Shown: positions 1 through 8,733, counted from the first letter of the stretch. The stretch is DNA of 64,000 nt from Enterobacter cancerogenus (GCF_019047785.1 NZ_CP077290.1:186001-250000), one strand, 5' to 3'. Numbers and translations are program-made. The notes: a model not told the origin generated them from the sequence alone.

Positions 1-50
1 CCGTTAGTGTTCTCTCAGCGCCCGGGGCATTCTCATTAACGAATATAAAA

Positions 51-71
51 GCCTGGCGTGCCAGGCTTTTT
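51..71. terminator. Intrinsic terminator upstream of zntB
   Basis: A perfect GCCTGG / CCAGGC stem with a CGTG loop is followed by five T on the + strand and preceded by four A, so it can act in both directions. It probably ends a gene lying outside the window to the left. The next 180 bases up to zntB hold no gene that I can support. Confidence 0.7.
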
Positions 72-255
72 ACGGCCGCACCCGCGTCCAGCCATTTCAT
101 CCTTGCTGCTCCGTCGTATAAAACGCCTGTCTACACCACTCAGGTATAAAATGTACATTTCCTGAGCTATTTCAGCGCGATGGGGAACATAATTATTGCG
201 TAACGTTATACGAAAGCTAGACTGACTGCGAACGAGATGAAAAGGTGGAGGTGCA

Positions 256-1239
256 GTGGAGAGCATTAAAGGGTCTGAACTTAACGTTCCTGATGCGGTG
301 TTCGCGTGGATGTTCGACGGCCGCGGTGGTGCGAGGCCCCTCGAAAATAGCGATGAAATCAGCAGTGAGCATCCCTGCTGGTTACACCTCAACTATACCC
401 ATCCCGAGAGCGCCGAGTGGCTGGCAATGACGCCGCTTCTGCCCAACAGCGTCCGTGATGCTCTGGCAGGAGAAAGCCTGCGCCCACGGGTCAGCCGGAT
501 GGGCGAGGGGACGTTGATTACGCTGCGCTGCATAAACGGCAGCACTGACGAACGCCCTGACCAGCTGGTGGCGATGCGCCTGTATATGGACGAGCGCATT
601 ATCATCTCCACCCGCCAGCGTAAGGTGCTGGCGCTTGACGATGTCGTTAACGATCTGAAAGAGGGCACCGGCCCGACGGATTGCGGCAGCTGGCTGGTTG
701 ATGTGTGTGATGCCCTGACCGATCATGCCAGCGAGTTTATCGAAGAGCTGCACGATAAAATTATCGATCTTGAAGACAATCTGCTGGACCAGCAGATCCC
801 GCCGCGTGGTTTCCTGGCGCTGCTGCGCAAACAGCTTATCGTGATGCGTCGCTACATGACGCCTCAGCGCGATGTCTATGCGCGGCTCTCCAGCGAGCGT
901 TTAAGCTGGATGAATGACGATCAGCGTCGACGGATGCAGGATATTGCGGACAGGCTGGGGCGCGGGCTGGATGAAATCGACTCCTGCATTGCCAGAACGG
1001 CGGTGATGGCAGATGAAATCGCCCAGGTTATGCAAGAGTCTCTGGCGAGACGAACCTATACCATGTCGCTCATGGCTATGGTGTTTTTACCCAGCACATT
1101 TTTAACCGGGCTATTCGGCGTTAACCTGGGTGGGATCCCCGGGGGCGAGTACCGGTTCGGCTTCTCCGTTTTTTGCATCATGTTAGTGGTTTTAATTGGC
1201 GGTGTTGCATGGTGGTTGCATCGTAGTAAATGGCTGTAA
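256..1239 (+). CDS. zntB: Zinc transport protein ZntB (CorA/MIT family)
   Basis: The 327-residue protein matches E. coli ZntB in length and nearly throughout in sequence. It is an inner-membrane homopentameric Zn2+ transporter of the CorA superfamily. A long cytoplasmic domain is followed by two C-terminal membrane helices, roughly residues 267-287 and 303-322. Between them lies the signature loop [10 protein letters not shown] (from about residue 288), where true Mg2+ CorA proteins have GMN. The start is GTG at 256, preceded by a purine-rich GGTGGAG Shine-Dalgarno. The next genes are fnrS and dbpA, as in E. coli. Function is from the family; nothing unusual was seen in this copy. Confidence 0.96.
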   Translation: MESIKGSELNVPDAVFAWMFDGRGGARPLENSDEISSEHPCWLHLNYTHPESAEWLAMTPLLPNSVRDALAGESLRPRVSRMGEGTLITLRCINGSTDERPDQLVAMRLYMDERIIISTRQRKVLALDDVVNDLKEGTGPTDCGSWLVDVCDALTDHASEFIEELHDKIIDLEDNLLDQQIPPRGFLALLRKQLIVMRRYMTPQRDVYARLSSERLSWMNDDQRRRMQDIADRLGRGLDEIDSCIARTAVMADEIAQVMQESLARRTYTMSLMAMVFLPSTFLTGLFGVNLGGIPGGEYRFGFSVFCIMLVVLIGGVAWWLHRSKWL

Positions 1240-1285
1240 ATTTACGTTTTTTCGACGCGAAGATGGCCTTAAAACGACATTTTAA

Positions 1286-1299
1286 TTGAGCGAAGTCAA
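1286..1299. promoter_or_regulatory. FNR box of the fnrS promoter
   Basis: The sequence TTGAG-N4-GTCAA resembles the FNR consensus TTGAT-N4-ATCAA. Its centre is about 41.5 bases before the inferred fnrS start at 1334-1335, the class II activator position. This matches the known anaerobic, FNR-dependent expression of FnrS. Confidence 0.82.
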
Positions 1300-1334
1300 T
1301 AAACATCTACCCCGTAAGGTGCACTATTACTCCC

Positions 1335-1456
1335 GCAGGTGAATGCAACGTCAAGCGATGGGCGTTGCGCTCCATATTGTCTTACTTCCTTTTTTGAATT
1401 ACTGCATAGCACAATTGATTCGTACGACGCCGACTTAATGAGTCGGCTTTTTTTTT
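1335..1456 (+). ncRNA. fnrS: FnrS, anaerobically induced Hfq-binding small RNA
   Basis: The segment is almost identical to E. coli FnrS as I recall it, from the 5' GCAGGTGAATGCAACG through the single-stranded seed region to the 3' stem GCCGACT / AGTCGGC and a nine-T tail. In E. coli, FnrS is induced by FNR without oxygen and represses mRNAs of aerobic metabolism such as sodB, maeA and gpmA. It lies between zntB and dbpA, the same place as in E. coli, and has an FNR box at the expected distance upstream. A reading frame across this stretch is not a gene. Confidence 0.95.
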
Positions 1457-1517
1457 GCCTCCAGCCTCTTAACGTCTACCCTAAAAGAGTCTGTTCCCAA
1501 CCTGGAGGAGAAGATAT

Positions 1518-1634
1518 ATGCGATCTAACCTGCAACGCCTGGACCCGCGTCAGTCCGATCCGGTGCCAACCGATCCCACCCCGATACCCGATCCGCCGCC
1601 CGATGAAGAACCGATTAAATTGTCGCATCGTTAG
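1518..1634 (+). CDS. Small Pro/Asp-rich protein, 38 residues
   Basis: This short open frame begins at ATG 1518, seven bases after a strong GGAGGAG ribosome site, and ends at TAG 1632-1634. The product is rich in Pro and Asp, with a core such as PIPDPPPDEEP, and has no membrane segment. Most of it should be disordered. It resembles the 43-residue protein at 8285-8416, which has the related core DPIPEDEPIP and an equally strong ribosome site. I do not recognise a named family and propose no function. It lies between FnrS and dbpA, 57 bases before the dbpA start. Confidence 0.6.
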   Translation: MRSNLQRLDPRQSDPVPTDPTPIPDPPPDEEPIKLSHR

Positions 1635-1691
1635 CAGAGATCTGCGAGGATACGCGCCATCTGACTGCGATGATGACCACGAGAGTATATT

Positions 1692-3065
1692 GTGACCGCT
1701 TTTTCTACCCTGAATGTTCTGCCTGCCGCCCAACTCGAGAACCTTAATGAGTTGGGCTATCTCACCATGACCCCAGTCCAGGCTGCGGCATTGCCTGCTA
1801 TTCTTGAAGGCCGTGACGTGCGTGTGCAGGCCAAAACCGGCAGTGGGAAAACGGCTGCATTCGGTCTGGGGCTGTTACAGCGTATCGACGCCGGGCTATT
1901 CCAGACGCAGTCTCTGGTACTGTGTCCCACGCGTGAGCTGGCGGATCAGGTCGCCGGTGAACTGCGTCGCCTGGCGCGCTTCTTGCCGAACACCAAAATC
2001 CTGACCCTGTGCGGCGGACAACCTTTTGGTGCGCAGCGTGACTCCTTGCAGCATGCGCCGCACATCATCGTGGCAACGCCGGGACGTCTTCTCGATCATT
2101 TGCAAAAAGGCACCGTTTCACTTGATGCGCTACAAACGCTGGTCATGGACGAAGCGGACCGCATGCTGGATATGGGTTTTAGCGATGCCATCGATGAGGT
2201 GATCCGCTTTGCCCCGGCGGATCGTCAGACCCTGTTATTCTCGGCAACCTGGCCAGAGGCCATCGCGGCCATCAGCGGTCGTGTGCAGAACGCGCCGCTC
2301 ACCATCGAAATTGATACCGTTGACGCGCTACCCGCCATTGAACAACAGTTCTTTGAAGTTTCCCAGAAGGGCAAAATTGCCTTGCTGCAGAAAGTACTGA
2401 GCCAGCATAAGCCCGCGTCCTGCGTGGTGTTTTGCAACACCAAAAAAGATTGCCAGTCGGTGTGTGATGCCCTTAACGCCGCCGGACAGAGCGCGTTGTC
2501 CCTGCACGGCGATCTCGAACAGCGCGATCGTGACCAGACGCTGGTCCGTTTTGCTAACGGCAGCGCCCGCGTACTGGTAGCGACCGATGTGGCGGCACGC
2601 GGTCTGGACATTAAATCGTTAGAGCTGGTCGTCAACTTCGAGCTGGCATGGGATCCGGAAGTGCACGTTCACCGTATCGGACGTACTGCCCGTGCCGGCA
2701 ATAGCGGCCTGGCCATCAGCTTCTGTGCGCCGGAAGAGGCTCAGCGCGCCAATATTCTGTCTGAAATGCTACAGCTTAAGCTCAACTGGGTGAACGCGCC
2801 TGCCAGCGTCAGCATTGTTCCTCTTGACGCTGAAATGGCGACGCTTTGCATTGATGGCGGTAAAAAAGCCAAAATGCGTCCGGGCGATGTACTGGGCGCG
2901 TTGACGGGTGAGATGGGTCTTGACGGGGCGGATATCGGGAAGATCGTGGTTCATCCGGCACACGTCTATGTGGCCGTGCGTCAGTCGGTGGCGCATAAAG
3001 CATGGAAGCAGTTGCAGGGCGGTAAAATTAAAGGAAAAACCTGTCGCGTTCGCTTGCTGAAGTAA
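1692..3065 (+). CDS. dbpA: ATP-dependent RNA helicase DbpA
   Basis: This 457-residue DEAD-box helicase matches E. coli DbpA throughout. Visible motifs are the Q motif region near residue 27, Walker A AKTGSGKT (about 46-53), DEAD in VMDEADR (about 153), SAT (about 185), and HRIGRTARAG in the second RecA domain. The C-terminal RNA-binding domain (about 380-457) recognises hairpin 92 of 23S rRNA and directs the enzyme to late 50S assembly. The start is GTG at 1692, supported by homology of the N-terminus MTAFSTLNVLP. It is convergent with ttcA, and a 13-bp palindrome lies between them. Confidence 0.97.
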   Translation: MTAFSTLNVLPAAQLENLNELGYLTMTPVQAAALPAILEGRDVRVQAKTGSGKTAAFGLGLLQRIDAGLFQTQSLVLCPTRELADQVAGELRRLARFLPNTKILTLCGGQPFGAQRDSLQHAPHIIVATPGRLLDHLQKGTVSLDALQTLVMDEADRMLDMGFSDAIDEVIRFAPADRQTLLFSATWPEAIAAISGRVQNAPLTIEIDTVDALPAIEQQFFEVSQKGKIALLQKVLSQHKPASCVVFCNTKKDCQSVCDALNAAGQSALSLHGDLEQRDRDQTLVRFANGSARVLVATDVAARGLDIKSLELVVNFELAWDPEVHVHRIGRTARAGNSGLAISFCAPEEAQRANILSEMLQLKLNWVNAPASVSIVPLDAEMATLCIDGGKKAKMRPGDVLGALTGEMGLDGADIGKIVVHPAHVYVAVRQSVAHKAWKQLQGGKIKGKTCRVRLLK

Positions 3066-3073
3066 CACTAAAC

Positions 3074-3102
3074 AGCGTCTCAGAAACCCTTTCTGAGACG
3101 CT
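3074..3102. terminator. Palindromic terminator between dbpA and ttcA
   Basis: A perfect 13-bp stem (AGCGTCTCAGAAA and its complement) with a three-base loop sits between the convergent stop codons of dbpA and ttcA. There is no long T run, so it may work as a bidirectional hairpin or protect mRNA 3' ends. Confidence 0.6.
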
Positions 3103-3108
3103 CATGCA

Positions 3109-4044
3109 TTATTTTACTTCCACCACGTTCAGGCGTAGCTCATCGAATTGCGTATCGTCTTCTTCCGGCTGCCAGCCTGATGGCTGCATCGGGATCTCTT
3201 CACGGTCAAATGCCAGATCGCCGCCATCCACCACGTCAGAATCATGGTTGATGCCTTTGAAATCGAACAGTTCAGTATCGGCCAGATGGGAAGGGACCAC
3301 GTTCTGCATAGCGCTGAACATGGTTTCGATACGGCCAGGGTAACGCTTGTCCCAGTCGCGCAGCATGTCGCCAATCACCTGACGCTGCAGGTTTGGCTGA
3401 GAGCCGCAGAGGTTACATGGAATGATCGGGAATGCTTTGGCCTGTGAAAAACGCTCGATATCTTTTTCACGGCAGTAGGCCAGCGGACGGATCACGATAT
3501 GCTTGCCGTCATCGCTCATCAGCTTAGGAGGCATGCCCTTCATTTTGCCGCCGTAGAACATGTTCAGGAACAACGTCTGCAGAATATCGTCGCGGTGATG
3601 CCCCAGCGCGATTTTGGTCGCGCCCAGCTCCGTTGCCGTGCGGTACAAAATACCGCGACGCAGACGAGAGCAGAGCGAGCAGGTGGTTTTCCCCTCAGGG
3701 ATCTTCTCTTTGACGATACCGTAGGTGTTTTCTTCTACGATTTTATATTCGACACCGAGGTTCTCCAGATATGCTGGCAGAATGTGCTCCGGGAAGCCTG
3801 GCTGTTTTTGGTCAAGGTTGACCGCCACCAGGGAAAAGTTCACCGGCGCGCTTTGCTGAAGATTGCGCAGGATCTCCAGCATGGTATAGCTGTCTTTACC
3901 CCCCGACAGGCAGACCATGATGCGGTCGCCTTCTTCAATCATGTTGAAGTCTGCAATGGCTTCGCCCACGTTACGGCGCAGTCGCTTTTGCAGTTTATTC
4001 AGGTTGTACTGATCTTTCTTTGTATTCGATTGATTATCTTGCAT
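3109..4044 (-). CDS. ttcA: tRNA-cytidine(32) 2-sulfurtransferase TtcA
   Basis: TtcA inserts sulfur at C32 of certain tRNAs in an ATP-dependent reaction. The 311-residue protein has the PP-loop SGGKDS (residues 47-52), the CxxC pair C122/C125 in CSLC, and a further C210/C213 in CNLCGSQ. It is a close match to E. coli TtcA. Its 5' end contains sequence like the Rac prophage attachment core (about 3995-4025). A broken integrase lies immediately upstream, suggesting that the same site has been used by a phage here. Confidence 0.97.
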   Translation of the reverse strand: MQDNQSNTKKDQYNLNKLQKRLRRNVGEAIADFNMIEEGDRIMVCLSGGKDSYTMLEILRNLQQSAPVNFSLVAVNLDQKQPGFPEHILPAYLENLGVEYKIVEENTYGIVKEKIPEGKTTCSLCSRLRRGILYRTATELGATKIALGHHRDDILQTLFLNMFYGGKMKGMPPKLMSDDGKHIVIRPLAYCREKDIERFSQAKAFPIIPCNLCGSQPNLQRQVIGDMLRDWDKRYPGRIETMFSAMQNVVPSHLADTELFDFKGINHDSDVVDGGDLAFDREEIPMQPSGWQPEEDDTQFDELRLNVVEVK

Positions 4045-4124
4045 TTATTACTACCTTTGGAGCCAATAGGGGCATAGCAGGGCAACATTTTTTCAGCGTG
4101 CCGGCGTGTCGCCTGCTCACCATT

Positions 4125-4362
4125 TCATTCTTCGATCCACGCACCGTAGACGTCATAAACCCTTTGCGCGTTTTCATGCCCCATCTGGCTGGCTAAAAAG
4201 ACGGGTTGGCGCTGGCAGATAACATCCAGCAGGCAAAGTATGCCGCGTATGGTACGGATTCCGGCGGCGAATACCAGCACGTTTTACTGCGGGGTTAAAT
4301 CTGGGGTCGATACTCGATAAAGCGTAGCTGGCATTATGCTCGCCTTCGCGCATCCTGGGCAT
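4125..4362 (-). pseudogene. Frameshifted C-terminal remnant of a tyrosine recombinase (phage integrase)
   Basis: Read on the minus strand, one frame gives KRAGIRRRNPYHTRHT, the R-x-x-H catalytic box of phage integrases. It then runs into an unrelated tail. Moving one base restores a typical end, FACWMLSA, then SQMGHENAQRVYDVYG, then AWIEE and a stop at 4125-4127. The catalytic Tyr is the second Tyr of VYDVYG by family comparison. Only about 75 C-terminal residues are visible and the N-terminal domains are missing. Rac-type integrases (IntR) sit next to ttcA in E. coli. I infer a decayed prophage end at the same locus. Confidence 0.8.
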
Positions 4363-4475
4363 GAAAACAACGCGCAGGCTTTGATGTTCTACCGCGCCGT
4401 ACTCTCGACGATGAAAGATAATCCTGGTCTTAGGCGGCCTGTTTACTGTGGATAAGGCCTTTTAGCGACCTGGCA

Positions 4476-4844
4476 TCAATTACACAATCCGCTTGGTTTT
4501 TTGCGTGGCCCGCATTCCGAGAAATCGTGAATCACATACCCCTTTGACACCATACACTCTTCTACTTTTTTAGTTCTGGTATCGAGCTGGTCTATCGTCT
4601 CGCCGGGCTGAAGGCTGTTACGACGAAACGTGTCATCCCATGAGTTAAGCGAATATTTCTTATCAACGCCGCACTCATATAAATCTTCCCGGCGTTTCTG
4701 AACATCGGTATGGCCCATAGTCTGTGGCTTCTGGAATGTTTGAACGTAGGGGAAGAAGTCGTAGTTACTTGAGTCCATATCTGCCACTACACACCCGGTT
4801 AACCCAATACAACAGATCAGGCTGAGATGTCTTATCCCGTGCAT
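4476..4844 (-). CDS. Putative lipoprotein of unknown function
   Basis: I prefer the start at 4844 (MHGIRHLSLICC...), because AGAAGAG lies just upstream and a signal peptide then begins at residue 1. The lipobox is LTGC, giving a lipidated Cys at about residue 18. The mature part has about 105 residues with four or so further Cys and is polar, for example KRREDLYECGVDKKYS. It resembles small phage- or island-encoded lipoproteins of enterobacteria, but I cannot name a family. It lies in the decayed island next to ttcA. Confidence 0.6.
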   Translation of the reverse strand: MHGIRHLSLICCIGLTGCVVADMDSSNYDFFPYVQTFQKPQTMGHTDVQKRREDLYECGVDKKYSLNSWDDTFRRNSLQPGETIDQLDTRTKKVEECMVSKGYVIHDFSECGPRKKPSGLCN

Positions 4845-4889
4845 CGTTTTAATCTCTTCTGCATTTAGTATGAAACCGTTCCGTTGCAC

Positions 4890-5300
4890 GGCTTTCCCTG
4901 TTTATAGCATACAGCACTCTGGCGCCTGTGCGCTTACCATTGCCACCGCCATGCTGAGCAATGCTAAGGGTCTGGAAGGGCGACGCTAATTGATTATCTT
5001 ATTTAATGGATAAAAAACGCCCCCACAAGGAGGGCCAGAGGAGTCTCAGTTCACTTGCTCTTTTTTTTATAGATGTTTCCCTGGAGATGGCATTCTCCAA
5101 CATCAGAGTCCTGAATAGCCTGGCAGTCAGTCAGTAAACAACAAGCATAAGCGGCAGATATTGGGATTTTCTTTATGGTGAAACGTGGCTGGAACCTCAC
5201 ATCTTAGGCAGGTCCGGGAAGTGACAGTCTTGACATAACTCACCTGTTGGTGGACTCGATAGCGGATATTCCCATTTTTCCAGGCTGTGTCCTGGCTGCC
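4890..5300. other. Non-coding or decayed stretch of the island
   Basis: No intact gene is supported here. On the minus strand (about 5045-5290), pieces in neighbouring frames contain CxxC pairs, for example GELCQDCHFP followed in another frame by ENPNICRLCLL. This could be the ruin of a small zinc-ribbon protein. The evidence is weak. Confidence 0.3.
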
Positions 5301-5513
5301 TCAGATGATTTTTATGATATTCCCGGCCTCTTTCAATTTTGTGTAGGTAAAGCCTACCGCCCCATAAAAAGAGACAAAAAGGAATATTAAAGCAAAGAGC
5401 ATGACGTAGAAGCTGACATCTCCTTTTACCGAAAATTGGTAAATTGCAAAGAAGCAGAGTAAGACGAAGGTCGCCAGCGAGGAGAGCGCGATTGTAGAAA
5501 AAATAGAGATCAT
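5301..5513 (-). CDS. Small two-helix membrane protein
   Basis: The 70-residue product has two clear hydrophobic segments, about residues 2-25 and 33-54, and a short charged tail. An AGGA ribosome site lies about nine bases before the ATG. I do not recognise the family. It lies between a lipoprotein gene and an acetyltransferase in a degraded region. It may be a phage or island gene and could be non-functional. The call rests on a clean start and membrane-protein composition. Confidence 0.45.
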   Translation of the reverse strand: MISIFSTIALSSLATFVLLCFFAIYQFSVKGDVSFYVMLFALIFLFVSFYGAVGFTYTKLKEAGNIIKII

Positions 5514-5632
5514 GAGCGGGTCATCCTGACGTTAGCTTTTGTTAAACCATTCTAACCCCAGCCACGGGTAATACCAACGTCCTGCATTCACTGTGTTTAT
5601 GGGGTATTGTCGATAAACAATCAAGATGTCAG

Positions 5633-5707
5633 GTCATGACGACGTTTGAGGGCATGCGTCCCCCCGTGGAAATTTACAGTATCGATGACGTTTTTTGTGA
5701 CCTAACC
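5633..5707 (+). pseudogene. Fragment of a umuC-like DNA polymerase V gene
   Basis: Twenty-five codons read VMTTFEGMRPPVEIYSIDDV followed by FCDLT. They align with [20 protein letters not shown] followed by FCDLT of the intact UmuC encoded at 9156-10421. The fragment includes the catalytic acidic motif, changed from SIDE to SIDD. Just upstream, a piece like the codons for DMS is displaced by a small deletion. Codon choices differ from the intact copy, so this is an independent, diverged relic rather than a recent duplication. Confidence 0.75.
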
Positions 5708-5760
5708 TTCAAAATGGCTGTAATTGGTTGTTAAGTATCAAAGTATTAGAGTGAACGTAT

Positions 5761-6330
5761 TCACATTGATAGTTTTAACCATTCACTTTGTGTGAGAGAA
5801 AAAAGCTGGCTAGGCGGTGCATCTTTCACATCATGAATCTCTTTTCTGTATTGCATGCCGGCTTTTTGAAGAACTTTCTGCGATGCCACATGATTACCTC
5901 TTACTACAGCAGATATCTCAGTCATCCTTAACTCACAAAACCCGAATCTGACAGAGTTTTTCGAGAACTCCGTCGCCAGACCTTTTCCCCATGCCTCTGT
6001 GGCAAAACGATATCCTAAGTTATTAATTAATATATCCGCATAACGGTTGATACTCAGACCTCCAAAACCAATGATTCTTTCCGGGCTATCCTTCAAAGAG
6101 ATTGCCCAGTTTCCAAAACTGTGAGTTTCCCAGTGGTTAATCCAGCGAGCTAAAACAGTGTGTGCATGCTGTATGTTAGGATATGGCCCTGCCGGATTAA
6201 AGGTGTTTGTAGCCGGGTCACCATAAATTCTGAAAAGGTCATCCAGGTCAGATTTAGTTACAGGACGAAGATACAGTCGGGTGGAGTAGAGTTGCAAAAC
6301 ATTATTCCCTAATAAAGAGTTGATTAGCAT
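5761..6330 (-). CDS. GNAT-family N-acetyltransferase (RimJ/RimL-like)
   Basis: The 189-residue protein has the layout of the Acetyltransf_3 group. It starts with strand LYSTRLYLRPV, has a central IIGFGGLSI, and carries the acetyl-CoA-binding segment GYRFATEAWGKGLATE near residues 107-122. A late helix VASQKVLQKAGM is typical of RimJ/RimL relatives. It would transfer an acetyl group from acetyl-CoA to an amine; the substrate is unknown. The ribosome site is weak. It lies in the accessory stretch between ttcA and the MscS gene. Confidence 0.8.
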   Translation of the reverse strand: MLINSLLGNNVLQLYSTRLYLRPVTKSDLDDLFRIYGDPATNTFNPAGPYPNIQHAHTVLARWINHWETHSFGNWAISLKDSPERIIGFGGLSINRYADILINNLGYRFATEAWGKGLATEFSKNSVRFGFCELRMTEISAVVRGNHVASQKVLQKAGMQYRKEIHDVKDAPPSQLFSLTQSEWLKLSM

Positions 6331-6726
6331 AGTTGGATAACTGTTTTTATAGTAAGGGAAAAGTAGGTTTGCAACACCTCACGCGTCATTTGCCATACAG
6401 AGTTGTTGGCAATAGTTGCTTGTCACGTTCGTTTAGCAGCAGGAATTTGGTTCCCGGAGCGACGCTGTACCGGCCGACAGGTTCCGGGGCTTAAGCAATG
6501 TCGCGATCGTCTTCGTCGGCCAGGTACGCCAGATACTGTCACGGGTTTGTGCGTGCGCAAAACCCCCACACAGAGAAAGGGGAGTCGGCTTTGCGTTGAC
6601 ATGACCACGGCCAGGCCATGGACTTGGCTGTCCGGGTTATGTCATGATGCACATTAGTTAAATTTTTGTATAATTAGATGCAGGTTAACGTAGAGACGAA
6701 TGGCTTGTATGTTCAGGGGATGAATA
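6331..6726. other. Intergenic region without a supported gene
   Basis: About 400 bases separate the acetyltransferase from the channel gene. Several overlapping short frames occur on both strands, but none has a ribosome site plus a recognisable product. A purine-rich AGGGGATG just before 6727 is the ribosome site of the next gene. Confidence 0.4.
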
Positions 6727-7983
6727 GTGGCGTATCTGGATTATCTATTAACGTTTATTGAAAGCAATCCGGCGCTGGCTATTGGTTTCAACCTGGTTCT
6801 GCTGATTATATCCGGGTTTTTCGCACACCTGATGTGCAAATTCCTTTTGATTAAGATCGTCAGACGTGTATTTTTTGCAAGCCATAAACAGGACGTACCG
6901 CTCGAGAAAGATCGTCGCATTGCCGAAAAGCTTTCCAATTTCGTTCCAGTGCTCATCGTTTATTATGTTCTGCAGTTTATGCCGAATATGCCCGCGTCGT
7001 TGGTCACGGCCATAAACACCATCTGCGGAATATTGTTCTTTGTCTTTTCGTCGGTGTTTTTCAATGAGATGCTGGATATCGTTAACAGCTCTTATTTACG
7101 AAAAACCAAACGCAAAAATCACTCTATAAAAGGCTACATCCAGATAGGGAAGATTTTGGTTCACATCATCGCCGCGATTATGATACTCGCGGTGATGTCG
7201 AACAAATCGCCTGCCATCATTATTTCCAGCCTCGGTGCGGTCGCCGCGGTACTCATGTTAGTGTTTCAGCATACGCTGCTTTCGCTTGTGGCAAACGTCC
7301 AGCTCTCCTCAAATGACGTTCTCCAGCTGGGAGACTGGATTGAGATGCCGGATAAAAACCTGAGCGGGGAAGTGACTGACATTGCGCTCCACACCATTAC
7401 GATCCGCAACTGGGATAACACCATCTCACGTATCCCGACGAAAAACTTTCTGACGGAAACCTACACCAACTGGCAGGCGATGTTTTCGTCCGGCGCGCGC
7501 CGAATTATGCGCAGCACAACCATCGACCAGCACTCGGTGACCTTTCTTTCTCAGGACGTTCTGGCCCCGATGCTGACAATCCGCGGCGTGAGCGAACCGC
7601 TGGCGAAACTGATCGACGGGCGCGATCCCATGGGGATTGCCGACAGTTGGTTTGTTGAAAATGGACTGACGAATTTAACGCTATTTCGCCATTATTTGAT
7701 GGCCTATCTTGCTGAAAGACCAGATATTATTAAAGACATGTACATCGTTGTGAGGACACTCAAGCCCTCGCCATCTGGCATCCCGCTGGAAATATATTGC
7801 TTTACCACCTCCACGCTGTGGATGGATTATGAAAATACGCAATCCGCTATTTTTGAATATATCACTGCGGTTGTCGGGAAATTCTCGCTTCGTTTATATC
7901 AGTATCCGGCCGGTCACGATTTCTGGCGCTTATCTCAGGAAAGCCATGCGCAAAAAAGCGCGCTCCCGCCAGGTGAGGGGTAA
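6727..7983 (+). CDS. MscS-family mechanosensitive channel, YbdG-like
   Basis: The 418-residue inner-membrane protein resembles YbdG (miniconductance-type MscS homologue). It has about five N-terminal membrane helices, then the pore-lining region SPAIIISSLGAVAAVLMLVF. The beta domain after it contains DVLQLGDWIEMP and RNWDNTISRIPT. The C-terminal cytoplasmic domain includes GIPLEIYCFT, also found in YbdG. Such channels open on membrane tension during osmotic downshock. The GTG start at 6727 follows AGGGGATG. It is clearly diverged from YbdG itself, so I treat it as a paralogue and give no symbol. Confidence 0.88.
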   Translation: MAYLDYLLTFIESNPALAIGFNLVLLIISGFFAHLMCKFLLIKIVRRVFFASHKQDVPLEKDRRIAEKLSNFVPVLIVYYVLQFMPNMPASLVTAINTICGILFFVFSSVFFNEMLDIVNSSYLRKTKRKNHSIKGYIQIGKILVHIIAAIMILAVMSNKSPAIIISSLGAVAAVLMLVFQHTLLSLVANVQLSSNDVLQLGDWIEMPDKNLSGEVTDIALHTITIRNWDNTISRIPTKNFLTETYTNWQAMFSSGARRIMRSTTIDQHSVTFLSQDVLAPMLTIRGVSEPLAKLIDGRDPMGIADSWFVENGLTNLTLFRHYLMAYLAERPDIIKDMYIVVRTLKPSPSGIPLEIYCFTTSTLWMDYENTQSAIFEYITAVVGKFSLRLYQYPAGHDFWRLSQESHAQKSALPPGEG

Positions 7984-8152
7984 TTATTTCAGGATTAACC
8001 TGTAATAACGCAATAGCACGAATTGTACGAAATAAGTCGCCTTTAAATTCAACGGCATGAACAATAACGCGCTCTCGCCTCGCTCGAAGGATAGGTTAAC
8101 CCGGCTTATAGTTACAGGGCAGCCTTCTGCTGCGTACATTTCGGAGTGTCAA

Positions 8153-8254
8153 ATGAAAGCCACGATATCAAACGTCAACAAAGAGCAACCTAAGCAACCG
8201 GCCAAGTCGCCGAAAGACGATCAAGGCAAACAACAACCAAGCAAAGGCAAATAA
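8153..8254 (+). CDS. Small Lys/Gln/Pro-rich protein, 33 residues
   Basis: The ATG at 8153 follows a GGAGTG ribosome site. The product begins MKATISNVNKEQPKQPAK and ends in GKQQPSKGK, is basic and should be disordered. The frame is open further upstream to 8057, but the upstream part has no good ribosome site. It precedes the acidic small protein at 8285 by 30 bases, so the two may form a tiny operon coding a basic and an acidic disordered peptide. No family is recognised. Confidence 0.5.
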   Translation: MKATISNVNKEQPKQPAKSPKDDQGKQQPSKGK

Positions 8255-8284
8255 GCCCACTTTTCCCTGTTCGACGGAGGCTGT

Positions 8285-8416
8285 ATGGCTGAACGTCCTG
8301 ATTTGATTGATCCCATCCCTGAGGATGAGCCGATTCCTGGTGACGATGTACCGGATGTCCCTGATGTGAATGATCCTCTGGCACCGGAAGACCCGGATGT
8401 TAAGAGACCGCTGTAA
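8285..8416 (+). CDS. Small acidic Pro/Asp-rich protein, 43 residues
   Basis: ATG 8285 lies six bases after GGAGG. The product (core DPIPEDEPIPGDDVPDVP) is strongly acidic, rich in Pro and Asp, and predicted to be disordered. A good intrinsic terminator follows 15 bases after the stop, which supports a real transcript. It is compositionally similar to the 38-residue protein at 1518-1634. No function can be assigned. Confidence 0.6.
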   Translation: MAERPDLIDPIPEDEPIPGDDVPDVPDVNDPLAPEDPDVKRPL

Positions 8417-8431
8417 TACTGTTCGCATCTC

Positions 8432-8455
8432 AACCGCCTCACGGGGCGGTTTTTT
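8432..8455 (+). terminator. Intrinsic terminator
   Basis: An AACCGCC / GGCGGTT stem is followed by six T on the + strand. It ends the small-protein transcript before the umuDC promoter. Confidence 0.8.
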
Positions 8456-8675
8456 GTGGGTGAAATTCAAAGATAAACGTTCTTTAAAACGGTGAAATAA
8501 CACAACCAGGGCCTTAGCTTTTATGCGATATAGATCATTTCCGGCCAGGAAAATGATTTAATTTTGTTCGCCTGAACCACCAATGAAAAAATTTACAATG
8601 CCTAACTTTGCAGGGCTAATAGAAACTTACAAACGAAATGATGAAGCTTTGTACAGTTGCGTCATGCCTCACCCC

Positions 8676-8716
8676 TTGCAGACAACCCCGCTTAAAACTA
8701 CTGTATATAAAAACAG
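8676..8716 (+). promoter_or_regulatory. umuDC promoter with LexA box
   Basis: A -35 element TTGCAG (8676-8681) and a -10 element TACTGT (8699-8704) are spaced by 17 bp. The LexA box CTGTATATAAAAACAG (8701-8716) overlaps the -10 element. It is the same 16-mer as the E. coli umuDC SOS box as I remember it. LexA bound here would block RNA polymerase until SOS induction. Confidence 0.92.
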
Positions 8717-8733
8717 TATCGGAGGTGAGCAAT

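Noticed and set aside
1339..1695. 118-residue ORF between zntB and dbpA
   Set aside because: It runs through the FnrS RNA gene and overlaps the better-supported small ORF at 1518-1634.
8638..8733. N-terminal extension of umuD
   Set aside because: The -35/-10 elements and LexA box lie inside it, and the ribosome site GGAGGTGAG points to ATG 8734.
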